This document shows positions 18,550-27,997 of a stretch of DNA of 35,278 nucleotides, piece after piece. This stretch comes from Alkaliphilus sp. (GTDB lineage: Bacteria; Bacillota; Clostridia; Peptostreptococcales; NVVX01): NCBI GenBank assembly GCA_002733545.1, contig NVVX01000003.1, forward strand, positions 1 through 35,278. Reading direction: 5' to 3'. The translations under genes were made by a program, and so were the position numbers. The notes under the pieces were generated by a model. That model was given only the letters and a program-made list of their open reading frames with translations. It did not search any database and had not been told where the DNA came from. Numbering within the stretch: the first letter of the stretch is position 1; each line of letters begins with the position of its first letter.

Positions 18550-20343
18550 ATGCTAAGTAGCATGAAATGGAAATTTGTAATAATTTATTTTCTTCTGGTC
18601 TTTATAGCTATGGCTGTCATTGGTGTGTTTTTAGTACAACAGTTTGAGAGTTATCATTTAGGAGTAGTAGAAGAAAACATGAAAAAAACAGGTAATAGTA
18701 TTACTACATCACTAAGAGGTATAGATTGGAAAAATAATGAGGAAGAAATCCAAGAGAACATAAACTATTTCGATAAAATGGGAATGGAAATTTATATAAT
18801 AGATAACGACGTCAACCTTAGAATTCTTGCGAGTACAAATTTTTCGTATGCCAATATTAATGCAACTGCTGTTTTAGATACCGAGTTAATTATAGGAGCT
18901 CTAAATGGGAACAGTATGAGTAAAATAATAATTGACAGCAGTAATAGAAGTTCTAAACATACTTCTAGGCCTCTTTATGATGAAGATAGTAGGATTATTG
19001 GCACGCTTTATTTGAGGCGGAATCTTGCAGATGTATATAATACACTGGAACAATCAAAAACAATACTGACTAAGGCTACGCTGTTGGCTCTCTTTATAAC
19101 TATAATATTAGGTTACATTATTGCATCAAGTATAACAGCACCGATTAATGATGTTACAACTAAAGTAAAAAAAATGGCAATGGGAGATTTTGATCAAAAA
19201 GTTGAAGTTAAATCAAATGACGAAATAGGGCAGCTAGCTAGCATGTTTAACTATTTAACAGACAGATTAAAATCATTAGTTAAGGAAATTTCTAGCGAGA
19301 AGCAAAAACTAGATACAATTATTACAAATATGGCAGACGGATTAATTGCTGCAACTAGAGATGGAAAAATTATTCATGCTAATCCACGAGCGCTCGAAAT
19401 ATTAGGAATGAGTGAACAAGATATACAAGAAAAAACGTATGATAGTGTTTTAGCGAGGCTTAATAAAAAGTTGACTTTAGAATACATAAAAGAAAATGAT
19501 GAGAGTTGGTCTGGAAGCCAAATAATCACATGGAAAGATAAGACTGCAGTGCGCGCAAGTTATGCACCATATGTAAGTCAAGGGGATAATTTAGGCGGGA
19601 TTATTGTGTTGCTTCAAGATGTTACAAAACACGAAAAATTTGAAACAATGAGAAAGGAATTTGTTGCTAACGTATCGCACGAACTTAAAACCCCGATTAC
19701 AACTATTAAAAGCTATACTGAAACTTTATTAGATGGTGCAGTTGAAGACGGAGAAATGATACGGAAGTTTCTAAATACCATTAATTTAGAAACCGATAGA
19801 ATGACACGTCTTGTTGGTGATTTATTGCAGCTATCAAATCTTGATTCGAAACAAATTAAATGGGATAAAAAAACAATGGATCCCGATGATGTTATTAATA
19901 GAGTTATTTACAAACTGGATATGTCAATACAAAAAAAACAGCTTAAGCTTGCTTATGTACCGATAGAAGAAGGAATCAAGGTATATGCTGATGAAGACCG
20001 AATAGAGCAAGTACTCCTAAATATAATAAACAATGCGGTTAAGTATACAGCGGATAGAGGTTCAATCAGTATAGAAACAAGTAGAATAGGGAGGAATTTG
20101 CAAATAAGAATTTCAGACAATGGGATTGGAATTCCGGATGAAGATATACCAAGAGTTTTTGAAAGATTTTATAGAGTAGACAAAGCGAGAACAAGAGATA
20201 TGGGAGGCACAGGACTAGGACTATCGATAGCGAAAGAAATTGTTGAGGCACATGGTGGCAGTATATCGGTATCGAGTAGTACAAAAGAAGGAACAGAAGT
20301 TGTTATTTTGCTGCCAAGTGTGGAAACTGTAATTAGTTTTTAA
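18550..20343 (+). CDS. walK: Sensor histidine kinase WalK (YycG)
   Basis: TM-extracellular-TM-HAMP-PAS-HisKA (FVANVSHELKTPITTIKSYTETLLDGA)-HATPase (GGTGLGLSIAKEIVEAHGG). Confidence 0.95.
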   Translation: MLSSMKWKFVIIYFLLVFIAMAVIGVFLVQQFESYHLGVVEENMKKTGNSITTSLRGIDWKNNEEEIQENINYFDKMGMEIYIIDNDVNLRILASTNFSYANINATAVLDTELIIGALNGNSMSKIIIDSSNRSSKHTSRPLYDEDSRIIGTLYLRRNLADVYNTLEQSKTILTKATLLALFITIILGYIIASSITAPINDVTTKVKKMAMGDFDQKVEVKSNDEIGQLASMFNYLTDRLKSLVKEISSEKQKLDTIITNMADGLIAATRDGKIIHANPRALEILGMSEQDIQEKTYDSVLARLNKKLTLEYIKENDESWSGSQIITWKDKTAVRASYAPYVSQGDNLGGIIVLLQDVTKHEKFETMRKEFVANVSHELKTPITTIKSYTETLLDGAVEDGEMIRKFLNTINLETDRMTRLVGDLLQLSNLDSKQIKWDKKTMDPDDVINRVIYKLDMSIQKKQLKLAYVPIEEGIKVYADEDRIEQVLLNIINNAVKYTADRGSISIETSRIGRNLQIRISDNGIGIPDEDIPRVFERFYRVDKARTRDMGGTGLGLSIAKEIVEAHGGSISVSSSTKEGTEVVILLPSVETVISF

Positions 20344-20349
20344 TTTCGT

Positions 20350-20366
20350 TGTAATGCTGCTGTAAT
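20350..20366 (+). promoter_or_regulatory. Candidate WalR binding site
   Basis: TGTAAT-gctgc-TGTAAT, exact match to the published WalR/YycF consensus TGTWAH-N5-TGTWAH; 56 bp before the next ORF. Confidence 0.65.
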
Positions 20367-20422
20367 AAGAATTTTATAAACTATGTTTATAGAATTAGAT
20401 TGATGTTTTAGGAGGGAGCAAT

Positions 20423-20989
20423 ATGCTGGTAAAAGTGAGTACAATAGTAGTTATAGCAATTATACTTATTTCAACAAATTCATATGCGACAAATGAAATT
20501 GAAGAGAGTGATGAAAGTAGAGCAGTAGAAAGTTATAGAAAGCTAGATGGAGCAGAGATTAAGACGGAGGCTGCATCTGATACTAGCTATAGCAAAACGA
20601 ATGATGAGATAGACAATAATGACTTGTTTGTTATTGTAGGACCAATATTTCCTGTGGTTATAAACGCAGAGAGCTTAGTTTTGCAAATTACAGCGCCAGT
20701 AGGAACAACTTTGAAGATAGAATTGTATGCAAACATTAGCCTTATAGTTAAAGAAGAAAACTATGTTGCGAAGCATGACCCAATACATCTTGAAGTTGGA
20801 CTGCTTGAACGCGTGTGGCACGAGATAAAGTTAAGAAGAGGAAACAATAAGATTGTAATATCTGCAATTTGCAAAGATGGGAACATGCATAGGGAGACAA
20901 GGATGGTGTATGTTAAAAAAGTCGAGAATATGAAAGAGTTGTTAGAAAAAAACAAGTCAGATGATGTATTTTTCGCAATAGCGAAATGA
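20423..20989 (+). CDS. Uncharacterised secreted protein, possible Ig-like/glucodextranase-like fold
   Basis: 188 aa with signal-peptide-like N-terminus LVKVSTIVVIAIILISTNSYA; ITAPVGTTLKIELYANI...LRRGNNKIVISAICKDGNMHRETRMVYVKK; RBS aggaggg. Confidence 0.6.
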   Translation: MLVKVSTIVVIAIILISTNSYATNEIEESDESRAVESYRKLDGAEIKTEAASDTSYSKTNDEIDNNDLFVIVGPIFPVVINAESLVLQITAPVGTTLKIELYANISLIVKEENYVAKHDPIHLEVGLLERVWHEIKLRRGNNKIVISAICKDGNMHRETRMVYVKKVENMKELLEKNKSDDVFFAIAK

Positions 20990-21032
20990 TGTGATTAATA
21001 TTGAGCAGTAGCTATATTCTGGAGTGATGCTA

Positions 21033-22457
21033 GTGAATAAAGAGCAGTTTAAATCAGGGTTATTAATTATTCTTGTATTAATGTGTTTAGTACTTATCCA
21101 AAGTATTTGGTTTGACATTCCCTCAAAACAAATACAGATGGTCAGTGTAGAGGAAAATCAGCGAAGAATCCAAGAGATAAGAGAAGAAATAGTTGTACCA
21201 AGACGAGTGATTGTTAGCTTTGATAAAGGACAGAGTTCTAGTTATTTTGCTGTGTTAAAGCATGAAGATATGGTGGAGGCATGGTTTGGCAGCAAAATCA
21301 TACTACACGAATTTTTTAATGGCAATACAGAAATAGTTGCTGTTTTAGGTGAAGATCGCTTGATGAATAAGAGTGGTGCTTTTATTGAACTAGAATTTGG
21401 GGAGAATATTCCTTCGGTTTTAGTTTCTTCCATTTTCGAGTCTGCCGGCAATAACATTGTTGAGAAAATTAAAAAAATCAAAAAAATAGTTCTGCCAGTT
21501 TTTAGTGTAGGAACCATATATATTTACGATGCTGCAGGTAACATATTTGAAGTAACACTTAAAATATATAGTTACAATGACAGCTTGTCGAGACTTGTAA
21601 ATAACATTGAAGAAGGAGAGTTTATTAAGCATTACACGTTATTTTCTTTTGTAGATAGTGATGTTATTATGCCATTAAATTATGATGTATTGTTAGAACG
21701 AGTTTTCGTAGAAAGTAAGATTGATGTAGAAGATGAGAGCAAAATCAGGGAAATTGCACAGTCTTTTTTTAACGAAAATTTCGACTTTGTACGGATGATT
21801 AAAGAAACAAGTGGGGCAGTTGTTTACTTATATGGATTTTCGGAAAAAACGGTAAGGATAAATCCTCAAGGAAAATTGACATATAGGAAGGGTATTGGAA
21901 ATATGTTTAGCTCCAACGTTGTTGAAGCGTTCGATGCAGCAATTGTTTTTTTAGAAGAACAGAACCAGTTGCCTGAGGGCATTTATTTAACTGAAGTAAG
22001 GAGCATTAATAATGAGAGTAATAGAGGTTATTTTTTTGGATTTAACTACCGCATAGGAAAATATCCGATTTATTTTAGCGAAAGAGATATGAATCATTCT
22101 ATTGAGATTGAGGTGTTTGGGAATACAATTACTAGTTATGATGCCTCAATAAGAGAAAAAATGGACGTCCCTGCATTTATAAAAAGAGAAATAATAATGC
22201 CTCCACATGTTGTGATTGAAAAGAACATTCAATTGCTCAAGGAAAAATATGCCCATGAATACGGTTTAGAAATTGGGGATATTGAAAATGCTAATATAAT
22301 AAGAAACATAATAACCGTTGAGATGGTTTACTATGACACGAAAGAGATGCGAGAAAGGCAAGTATTATTTCCTAGTTGGAAGATTGTCACGTCAGAAACA
22401 ACGTACTTTTTTGACGCTTATAGAGGGAGTTTAATAAGCTCGCGCCGAAACAACTAA
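21033..22457 (+). CDS. yycH: YycH-like regulator of WalRK
   Basis: Single N-terminal TM, extracellular domain, wal operon position; GTG 21033 has the better spacing from GGAG. Confidence 0.75.
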   Translation: MNKEQFKSGLLIILVLMCLVLIQSIWFDIPSKQIQMVSVEENQRRIQEIREEIVVPRRVIVSFDKGQSSSYFAVLKHEDMVEAWFGSKIILHEFFNGNTEIVAVLGEDRLMNKSGAFIELEFGENIPSVLVSSIFESAGNNIVEKIKKIKKIVLPVFSVGTIYIYDAAGNIFEVTLKIYSYNDSLSRLVNNIEEGEFIKHYTLFSFVDSDVIMPLNYDVLLERVFVESKIDVEDESKIREIAQSFFNENFDFVRMIKETSGAVVYLYGFSEKTVRINPQGKLTYRKGIGNMFSSNVVEAFDAAIVFLEEQNQLPEGIYLTEVRSINNESNRGYFFGFNYRIGKYPIYFSERDMNHSIEIEVFGNTITSYDASIREKMDVPAFIKREIIMPPHVVIEKNIQLLKEKYAHEYGLEIGDIENANIIRNIITVEMVYYDTKEMRERQVLFPSWKIVTSETTYFFDAYRGSLISSRRNN

Positions 22458-22471
22458 AAGGTGGAGATGAT

Positions 22472-23338
22472 ATGGACTGGATTAAGGCGAAGAATATATT
22501 AATAATTGCTTTGATAGCAACAAATATTTTTTTGGTATACAATTCTAGAAACATGATATTCGGGGAAGGACATAACCAAGCGAAAAGTGAATACTTCTAT
22601 GAGTCTGCTATTAGTTTTTTGAAAGAAAGAGGTTTAGTGATAGAAGCGGATGTCCCGAAGAACAATATACTTATGCCTATGATTATGGTAGAATATGAGT
22701 TGTTTGACCATGAGGAAATTGCTAAATTGTTCTTAGGACCGGAATACGAAGTTATAAACAATACTGTTTTTGTGTACAAAGATAAAATGCTTAAAGCAGA
22801 AGGGAATAAGAAATTATTATTTTTTGACAATTCAAACGAAAGCGTAGTACATAAGTTGAGTGATGATAAGGTACAAGAATTGAGTGAGAAATTCTTAAAT
22901 GAACATTTATTAACGAGAGAAGGGTTAGTGTTAGAAGAAATAAATCTTAACGTATTAGAAGAAGAAAATTTGTACTACGAGGTTGTTTTTAGACAAAAGC
23001 ACAATGAATTTTTTCTAGAGAATAGTTATGTTCATGTTTATATAGATGAGAGAGGTGTTTTTGAAGCAAGAGTAAAACTCCTAAACGTTAAAGGAGTAAC
23101 AACACAGAAAAAAGAACCTATCTCTGCTATAGAAGCGATAGTAAAAGCTCTAGGGAGAATTAAAGATGAAAATGAAGAAAAAGTTACAGTTGTAAAAGTA
23201 GAGTTGGGATATTATTTTGATGTAGTGGATAGCAAGGTATCTGATTGGGATACAATAAAAGCGGGAACAGCAATGCCAACATGGCAAATTACACTTGAAA
23301 ACGGGAAAAAATACTACGTGACGGCTACAAAAAATTGA
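22472..23338 (+). CDS. yycI: YycI-like regulator of WalRK
   Basis: MDWIKAKNILIIALIATNIFLVYNS... N-terminal TM, typical YycI start, after yycH. Confidence 0.85.
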   Translation: MDWIKAKNILIIALIATNIFLVYNSRNMIFGEGHNQAKSEYFYESAISFLKERGLVIEADVPKNNILMPMIMVEYELFDHEEIAKLFLGPEYEVINNTVFVYKDKMLKAEGNKKLLFFDNSNESVVHKLSDDKVQELSEKFLNEHLLTREGLVLEEINLNVLEEENLYYEVVFRQKHNEFFLENSYVHVYIDERGVFEARVKLLNVKGVTTQKKEPISAIEAIVKALGRIKDENEEKVTVVKVELGYYFDVVDSKVSDWDTIKAGTAMPTWQITLENGKKYYVTATKN

Positions 23339-23460
23339 CAAAAATTAGTCTAGGATCAAACTTGGGAATTCTTTTATTAGATAATCACTTATCAAACAGG
23401 TAAAAAAATGATATAATAAAACGACTTGAAATTGTAGAGTATAATTGAAAACAGTGCAAA

Positions 23461-23495
23461 GGTGGTGGGCCGCTGACAAAGTCAGCGAATATATG
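23461..23495 (+). promoter_or_regulatory. SD - hairpin - start codon arrangement of murA
   Basis: aaGGTGGTGGG-c-CGCTGAC-aaa-GTCAGCG-aatat-ATG; perfect 7-bp stem 23471-23477/23481-23487. Confidence 0.6.
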
Positions 23496-24743
23496 AAAAA
23501 AGTACAAATAGAAGGTGGCAGAAGACTAGAAGGAAGTGTTGAAATAGGTGGATTTAAGAATTCTGCAGTTGCGCTTATTCCAGCAACTATTTTAGCAGGT
23601 GACAAATGCATAATTGACAATCTTCCTGATATAAGTGATGTAGAAAAACTTTCACAAATATTAGTAAATAACGGAGCAAAAATTAAAAGAAAAGGTCTAA
23701 AAAAACTAGAAATAGATACGACTGATATAGAAAAGTGCTATGCAGATTATGATATGGCAAAAGAAATGAGGGCTTCTTACTATTTACTTGGAGCAGGACT
23801 TGGAAGATTTAAAAAAGCAAAGGTTATATTTCCTGGTGGGTGTCATATAGGGACAAGACCGATAGATCAGCATATTAAAGGTTTTGAAGCTTTGGGTGCG
23901 AAAGTTTCGATAGAGCACGGAATAATTTCAGTGGAAGCAGAAAAACTGGTCGGGGCAGATATATACTTAGATGTAGTAACTGTTGGTGCGACTATTAATA
24001 TAATGCTAGCAGCTACGAGGGCAGAAGGAACAACGACTATTGAAAATGCAGCTAAAGAACCGCATATAGTTGATGTTGCAAATTTCTTGAATTGTATGGG
24101 CGCGGATATTAAAGGAGCAGGAACAGACACGATAAAAATAAATGGAGTTGACAAACTAAGAGGTTGTGAGCACTCTGTTATACCAGATCAAATTGAAGCG
24201 GGAACATATATGATTGCAGCAGCGGCTACTAAGGGTGATGTTACTATAACTAATGTAATACCGAAACATTTAGAAGCAATTACAGCCAAATTAAAAGAAA
24301 TGGGAATAAAGATAACAGAAAATGGAGATTCAGTGAGAGTGGAAGTGAAGAAACCCATAAAAAATATCAATATTAAAACATTGGTTTATCCTGGATTTCC
24401 AACTGATTTGCAACAACCAATGACGAGTTTGTTGTCAATTGCTGCTGGGACAGGAACTGTTACTGAAACAATTTTTGAGAGCAGATTTAAACATGTTGGA
24501 GAACTAAAGAGAATGGGAGCAAGTATAAAGGTCGAAGGAAGAATAGCTGTAATTCAAGGGGTAGAAAAATTATCGGGGTCAAAAGTTGAAGCGAGTGATT
24601 TAAGAGCAGGAGCTGCTCTTTTAGTAGCAGGGCTGATAGCTGAAGGGACAACAGAAATTGAAAATGCAGAGTATATCGAAAGAGGATATAGTTGTTATAT
24701 AGAAAAACTAACTAAACTAGGTGCGAAGATAACAGAGGTTTAG
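23493..24743 (+). CDS. murA: UDP-N-acetylglucosamine 1-carboxyvinyltransferase
   Basis: [50 protein letters not shown]...; [39 protein letters not shown]. Confidence 0.96.
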   Translation: MKKVQIEGGRRLEGSVEIGGFKNSAVALIPATILAGDKCIIDNLPDISDVEKLSQILVNNGAKIKRKGLKKLEIDTTDIEKCYADYDMAKEMRASYYLLGAGLGRFKKAKVIFPGGCHIGTRPIDQHIKGFEALGAKVSIEHGIISVEAEKLVGADIYLDVVTVGATINIMLAATRAEGTTTIENAAKEPHIVDVANFLNCMGADIKGAGTDTIKINGVDKLRGCEHSVIPDQIEAGTYMIAAAATKGDVTITNVIPKHLEAITAKLKEMGIKITENGDSVRVEVKKPIKNINIKTLVYPGFPTDLQQPMTSLLSIAAGTGTVTETIFESRFKHVGELKRMGASIKVEGRIAVIQGVEKLSGSKVEASDLRAGAALLVAGLIAEGTTEIENAEYIERGYSCYIEKLTKLGAKITEV

Positions 24744-24830
24744 ATTAATCTGGAATAAATCTAGAAATTAAAATAGAAAATATTAGCGCGTTTAATTAAT
24801 AACACTGGTGCAAGAAATGGAGAACATAGC

Positions 24831-25649
24831 ATGTCAGTTAAGTTTTGTACATTAGCAAGCGGTAGCAAAGGGAACTGCCATTTTATTTCAGATGGAGACA
24901 ATTATTTGTTATTTGATGCAGGATTGAGTGGGGTAAAAATTCAAAAGAGGCTTATAGAAATAGGAATAAAACCTGAACAACTTACAGGAATCGTGATTAG
25001 TCATGAGCATAATGATCATATTCAAGGGGCAGGAATTTTATCGAGAAGATTCGATATCCCACTATACGCAAACGAAGGCACTTGGGATGTTATGAAAAAC
25101 AAAATTGGAGAAATAAAATTAAGAAATATGAAGGTTTTTTCTACTGGGAAATTGTTTGAGTTAAATAGTTTTATAGTTAACCCATTCAAGATTTCTCATG
25201 ATGCTAGAGAGCCTGTGGGTTTCTCTATAGAAAACAATGGAGTAAATATTTGCATTGCGACTGATTTGGGGTATGTAGATGAAACTCTTATCAAGCATAC
25301 CGCAGGTGCAGATCTAGTGGTTTTAGAATCTAATCACGATGAAGAAATGCTAAAAGCTGGAAGGTATCCTTACTCCTTAAAAAGAAGAATTTTATCAGAA
25401 GTAGGACATTTGTCTAACGAAAATGCTGGATTAGCAATATTGAAAATGATTGATAAAAATGTAAAAAAAATAATATTAGCGCATTTAAGTGAAGAAAATA
25501 ATTTTCCAGAGTTAGCATATGAAACAGTGAAAAATGTATTGGAGAGAAATAATGTTTCGGTGGAAAAAGACATCAATCTGTATGTAGCACATAGAGACAG
25601 CAAAGTGCATGAATTTAAGCAGAAATGTTTGAAGTTAGCTTTTGCGTAA
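24831..25649 (+). CDS. walJ: MBL-fold hydrolase WalJ/YycJ
   Basis: KFCTLASGSKGNCHFISDGDNYLLFDAGLS; HEHNDHIQG; DLVVLESNHDEEML; wal operon position. Confidence 0.93.
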   Translation: MSVKFCTLASGSKGNCHFISDGDNYLLFDAGLSGVKIQKRLIEIGIKPEQLTGIVISHEHNDHIQGAGILSRRFDIPLYANEGTWDVMKNKIGEIKLRNMKVFSTGKLFELNSFIVNPFKISHDAREPVGFSIENNGVNICIATDLGYVDETLIKHTAGADLVVLESNHDEEMLKAGRYPYSLKRRILSEVGHLSNENAGLAILKMIDKNVKKIILAHLSEENNFPELAYETVKNVLERNNVSVEKDINLYVAHRDSKVHEFKQKCLKLAFA

Positions 25650-25686
25650 TTGTGTATATGAATTTTTGTCAAAGGAGGACTTTAAT

Positions 25687-26910
25687 ATGGACTTCAAGGA
25701 AAATGAAAGAAGCAATGACCAGCGCATTTTTACAGGTGAAACGGAAGAAGTCATAACAAAAGAGATGATTAAAGAACTTTGGTCTAGCGATTTAAGAGAA
25801 ATGGAAGAATCACTAGGTAACCGAATGAAAAAAAGAAGGTATTTAAGCACTTTTGTCCTCCTAGCATTGAGTGCTATCTTAGGCAGCATAATTACAATAG
25901 TAGCAATGCATTTTTACTTGCCCGAAATAATTAATCTAAATGAGTTTAAAACAAATGAGAGAGAAACCTCTCTAGAAATTAAAACGAGTGTATTTACACT
26001 AGTTGCGAGAAAGGCAATGCCATCGGTTGTCGGAATAACAACTATTATTGAAGACCGAAATGAGTTTATGCTAGAACAAAACAGGGGAGGTCTTGGAACA
26101 GGGGTGATTGTTGATGACAGAGGATATATTTTGACTAACTCACACGTCATTAGCGATGGAGATGTCGACAAAATAAATGTGATACTACACGAGGGAACAA
26201 TAATTGAGGCAGAGGTAGTGTGGCAAGATAGAATTCTTGATTTAGCTGTGATAAAAGTAGATGCAATAGATTTGCCGGTAGCTGAGCTGGGCAATAGTGA
26301 CTTGCTAGAGGTTGGGGAGATTGCAATAGCAATAGGAAACCCACTAGGTCTTCATTTTGATAGAACGCTAACACAAGGTGTAATTAGCGGGCTTGACAGG
26401 ATGATACCAATAAGTAGTACTGAAACAATGGATAATTTAATTCAAACGGATGCATCAATTAACCCAGGGAATAGTGGGGGACCACTTTTAAATGCTAGAG
26501 GTCAAGTGATTGGAATTAACACTGCAAAGATAAAAGATGGTGAGGGCTTAGGATTTGCTATTCCAATAAATATTGCAAAGCCAATAGTATCACAAATAAT
26601 AGAGCATGGTAGCTTCAAAAGAGTTTTATTAGGTGTGAGAGCTGTTGACGTTGCAGTGTTTGAGCAAGTGACTGGAAAAGACGTCGAAGTAAGCAAAGGT
26701 GTTTATATTATTGAAGTTATTGAGAATACCTCAGCAGATTTAGCGGGGCTTAGGAATGATGACGTAATTATTAAAATGGATGGCAGAGAAACAAATACGA
26801 TGCAACAATTTATAAGGAACTTATTTACGTACAAACACGGAGATAAAGTGGAGTTAACAGTTGTAAGAAACAATAAAGAAAAAGTGATAGTTGTAGAGTT
26901 TATTGAGTAA
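25687..26910 (+). CDS. htrA: HtrA/DegP-like membrane-anchored serine protease with PDZ domain
   Basis: TM; GLGTGVIVDDRGYILTNSHVI; DASINPGNSGGPLLN; PDZ SADLAGLRNDDVIIKMDGR; ATG 25687 after aaaggagg. Confidence 0.93.
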   Translation: MDFKENERSNDQRIFTGETEEVITKEMIKELWSSDLREMEESLGNRMKKRRYLSTFVLLALSAILGSIITIVAMHFYLPEIINLNEFKTNERETSLEIKTSVFTLVARKAMPSVVGITTIIEDRNEFMLEQNRGGLGTGVIVDDRGYILTNSHVISDGDVDKINVILHEGTIIEAEVVWQDRILDLAVIKVDAIDLPVAELGNSDLLEVGEIAIAIGNPLGLHFDRTLTQGVISGLDRMIPISSTETMDNLIQTDASINPGNSGGPLLNARGQVIGINTAKIKDGEGLGFAIPINIAKPIVSQIIEHGSFKRVLLGVRAVDVAVFEQVTGKDVEVSKGVYIIEVIENTSADLAGLRNDDVIIKMDGRETNTMQQFIRNLFTYKHGDKVELTVVRNNKEKVIVVEFIE

Positions 26911-26959
26911 TGTAGTCTCGGTTGATGTTTTTATCTAGCTACTATTTTAGAAAATAGAA

Positions 26960-26991
26960 CTTGCCAGTATTGTGGGCAAGCCTTGTTTTTT
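26960..26991 (+). terminator. Putative intrinsic terminator between htrA and rlmH
   Basis: CTTGCC-agtattgtg-GGCAAG-ccTTGTTTTTT. Confidence 0.6.
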
Positions 26992-27024
26992 GGAGGGCGG
27001 TTAATTCTGGGGGGAGGAATTCCT

Positions 27025-27480
27025 ATTGACATTACAATAATTTCAGTTGGTAAATTGAAAGAAAAACACTTTAGGGAAGCAGAAAAAGAGTATCTTAACA
27101 AAAAAAGAAAACATTTCAAACTGAGATGTATTGAAGTAGCAGATGAAAAAGCTCCAGCAAATCTAAGTAGAGTTGAAATTAAAAAGATAAAGGATAAAGA
27201 AGCAAAAAAAATACTGCATTATATCAAAGACGCTCATTTTGTGATTGCGCTAGTTATCAAAGGCGAAATATTATCAACAAAAATGCTTGCGAACAAAATT
27301 AAAACAATCGATTGTGAAGAAAGTAGAAATATTGTTTTTGTAATTGGAGGTTCTTTAGGGTTGTCGGAGCTTATCATAAAGAGAGCTAATTTTAGCCTTT
27401 CGTTTTCAAGAATGACTTTTCCGCATCAACTAATGAAAATAATACTATTGGAGCAAATATGCAGATTATGTAGGGAATAG
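27025..27480 (+). CDS. rlmH: RlmH-type SPOUT methyltransferase, C-terminal tail missing and no ATG/GTG/TTG at the conserved start (ATT at 27025; possible decaying gene)
   Basis: IDITIISVGKLKEKHFREAEKEYLNKK...ADEKAPANLS...NIVFVIGGSLGLSELIIKRANFSLSFSRMTFPHQLMKIILLEQICRLCRE*. Canonical RlmH ends ...EQIYRAFRI.....YHK. GGAGG 7 nt before ATT. Confidence 0.8.
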   Translation: MDITIISVGKLKEKHFREAEKEYLNKKRKHFKLRCIEVADEKAPANLSRVEIKKIKDKEAKKILHYIKDAHFVIALVIKGEILSTKMLANKIKTIDCEESRNIVFVIGGSLGLSELIIKRANFSLSFSRMTFPHQLMKIILLEQICRLCRE

Positions 27481-27547
27481 GTGAGCAAATTTGTGGTAGG
27501 AAACGTGCATGTTATGGTAGCTATTTACTACACTTCGCTAAACTGGA

Positions 27548-27949
27548 TTACTTATGGTAAGCTTGATTATTTATAATGCGAAAGGCCCTATAAATTTGTT
27601 CGTATATTATAGTTAGTAGCAAACCATCACACATCTTCAAAGGACTAATTGAGATTGTTTCATCAACAGAAGAGTATGGAAAGTTAAATATTATTGCTAT
27701 GTTAGAAACTCCAGAAACAGCAAAACTGTTTAACTTAGTAGCTAGAAATTCCGAAGAGATTAATGTGCTTGATGTGCAGATTTGAATCACATACGAATTC
27801 TTGGGTATTTTTTTTTCGGCTTCTTTTGTATTCTTACATTGGAATAATTTTATCTTACAATAACTAGAGAGTCTTTTGTTGTACTCTTGTATTGCGTCTT
27901 TATAAAAGCTTTCGAGTTTTTCTGATGCTACAATAATATTGATTTTCAT
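27548..27949 (-). CDS. Divergent RlmH-like SPOUT protein retaining the C-terminal tail
   Basis: MKINIIVASEKLESFYKDAIQEYNKRLSSYCKIKLFQC...; ends LLLTIIYEQIYRAFRIINNQAYHK; ATG 27949 after GGAG. Confidence 0.8.
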   Translation of the reverse strand: MKINIIVASEKLESFYKDAIQEYNKRLSSYCKIKLFQCKNTKEAEKKIPKNSYVIQICTSSTLISSEFLATKLNSFAVSGVSNIAIIFNFPYSSVDETISISPLKMCDGLLLTIIYEQIYRAFRIINNQAYHK

Positions 27950-27997
27950 AAAACGCTCCAATTCTAATGAAAGTAAACGGGATTCATTTCATTTAGT

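Noticed and set aside
27470-27545. Simple frameshift explaining the missing RlmH C-terminal tail
   Set aside because: Scanning the downstream frames found no sequence encoding an RI....YHK-like tail; the last residues (CRLCRE) look substituted rather than frame-shifted.
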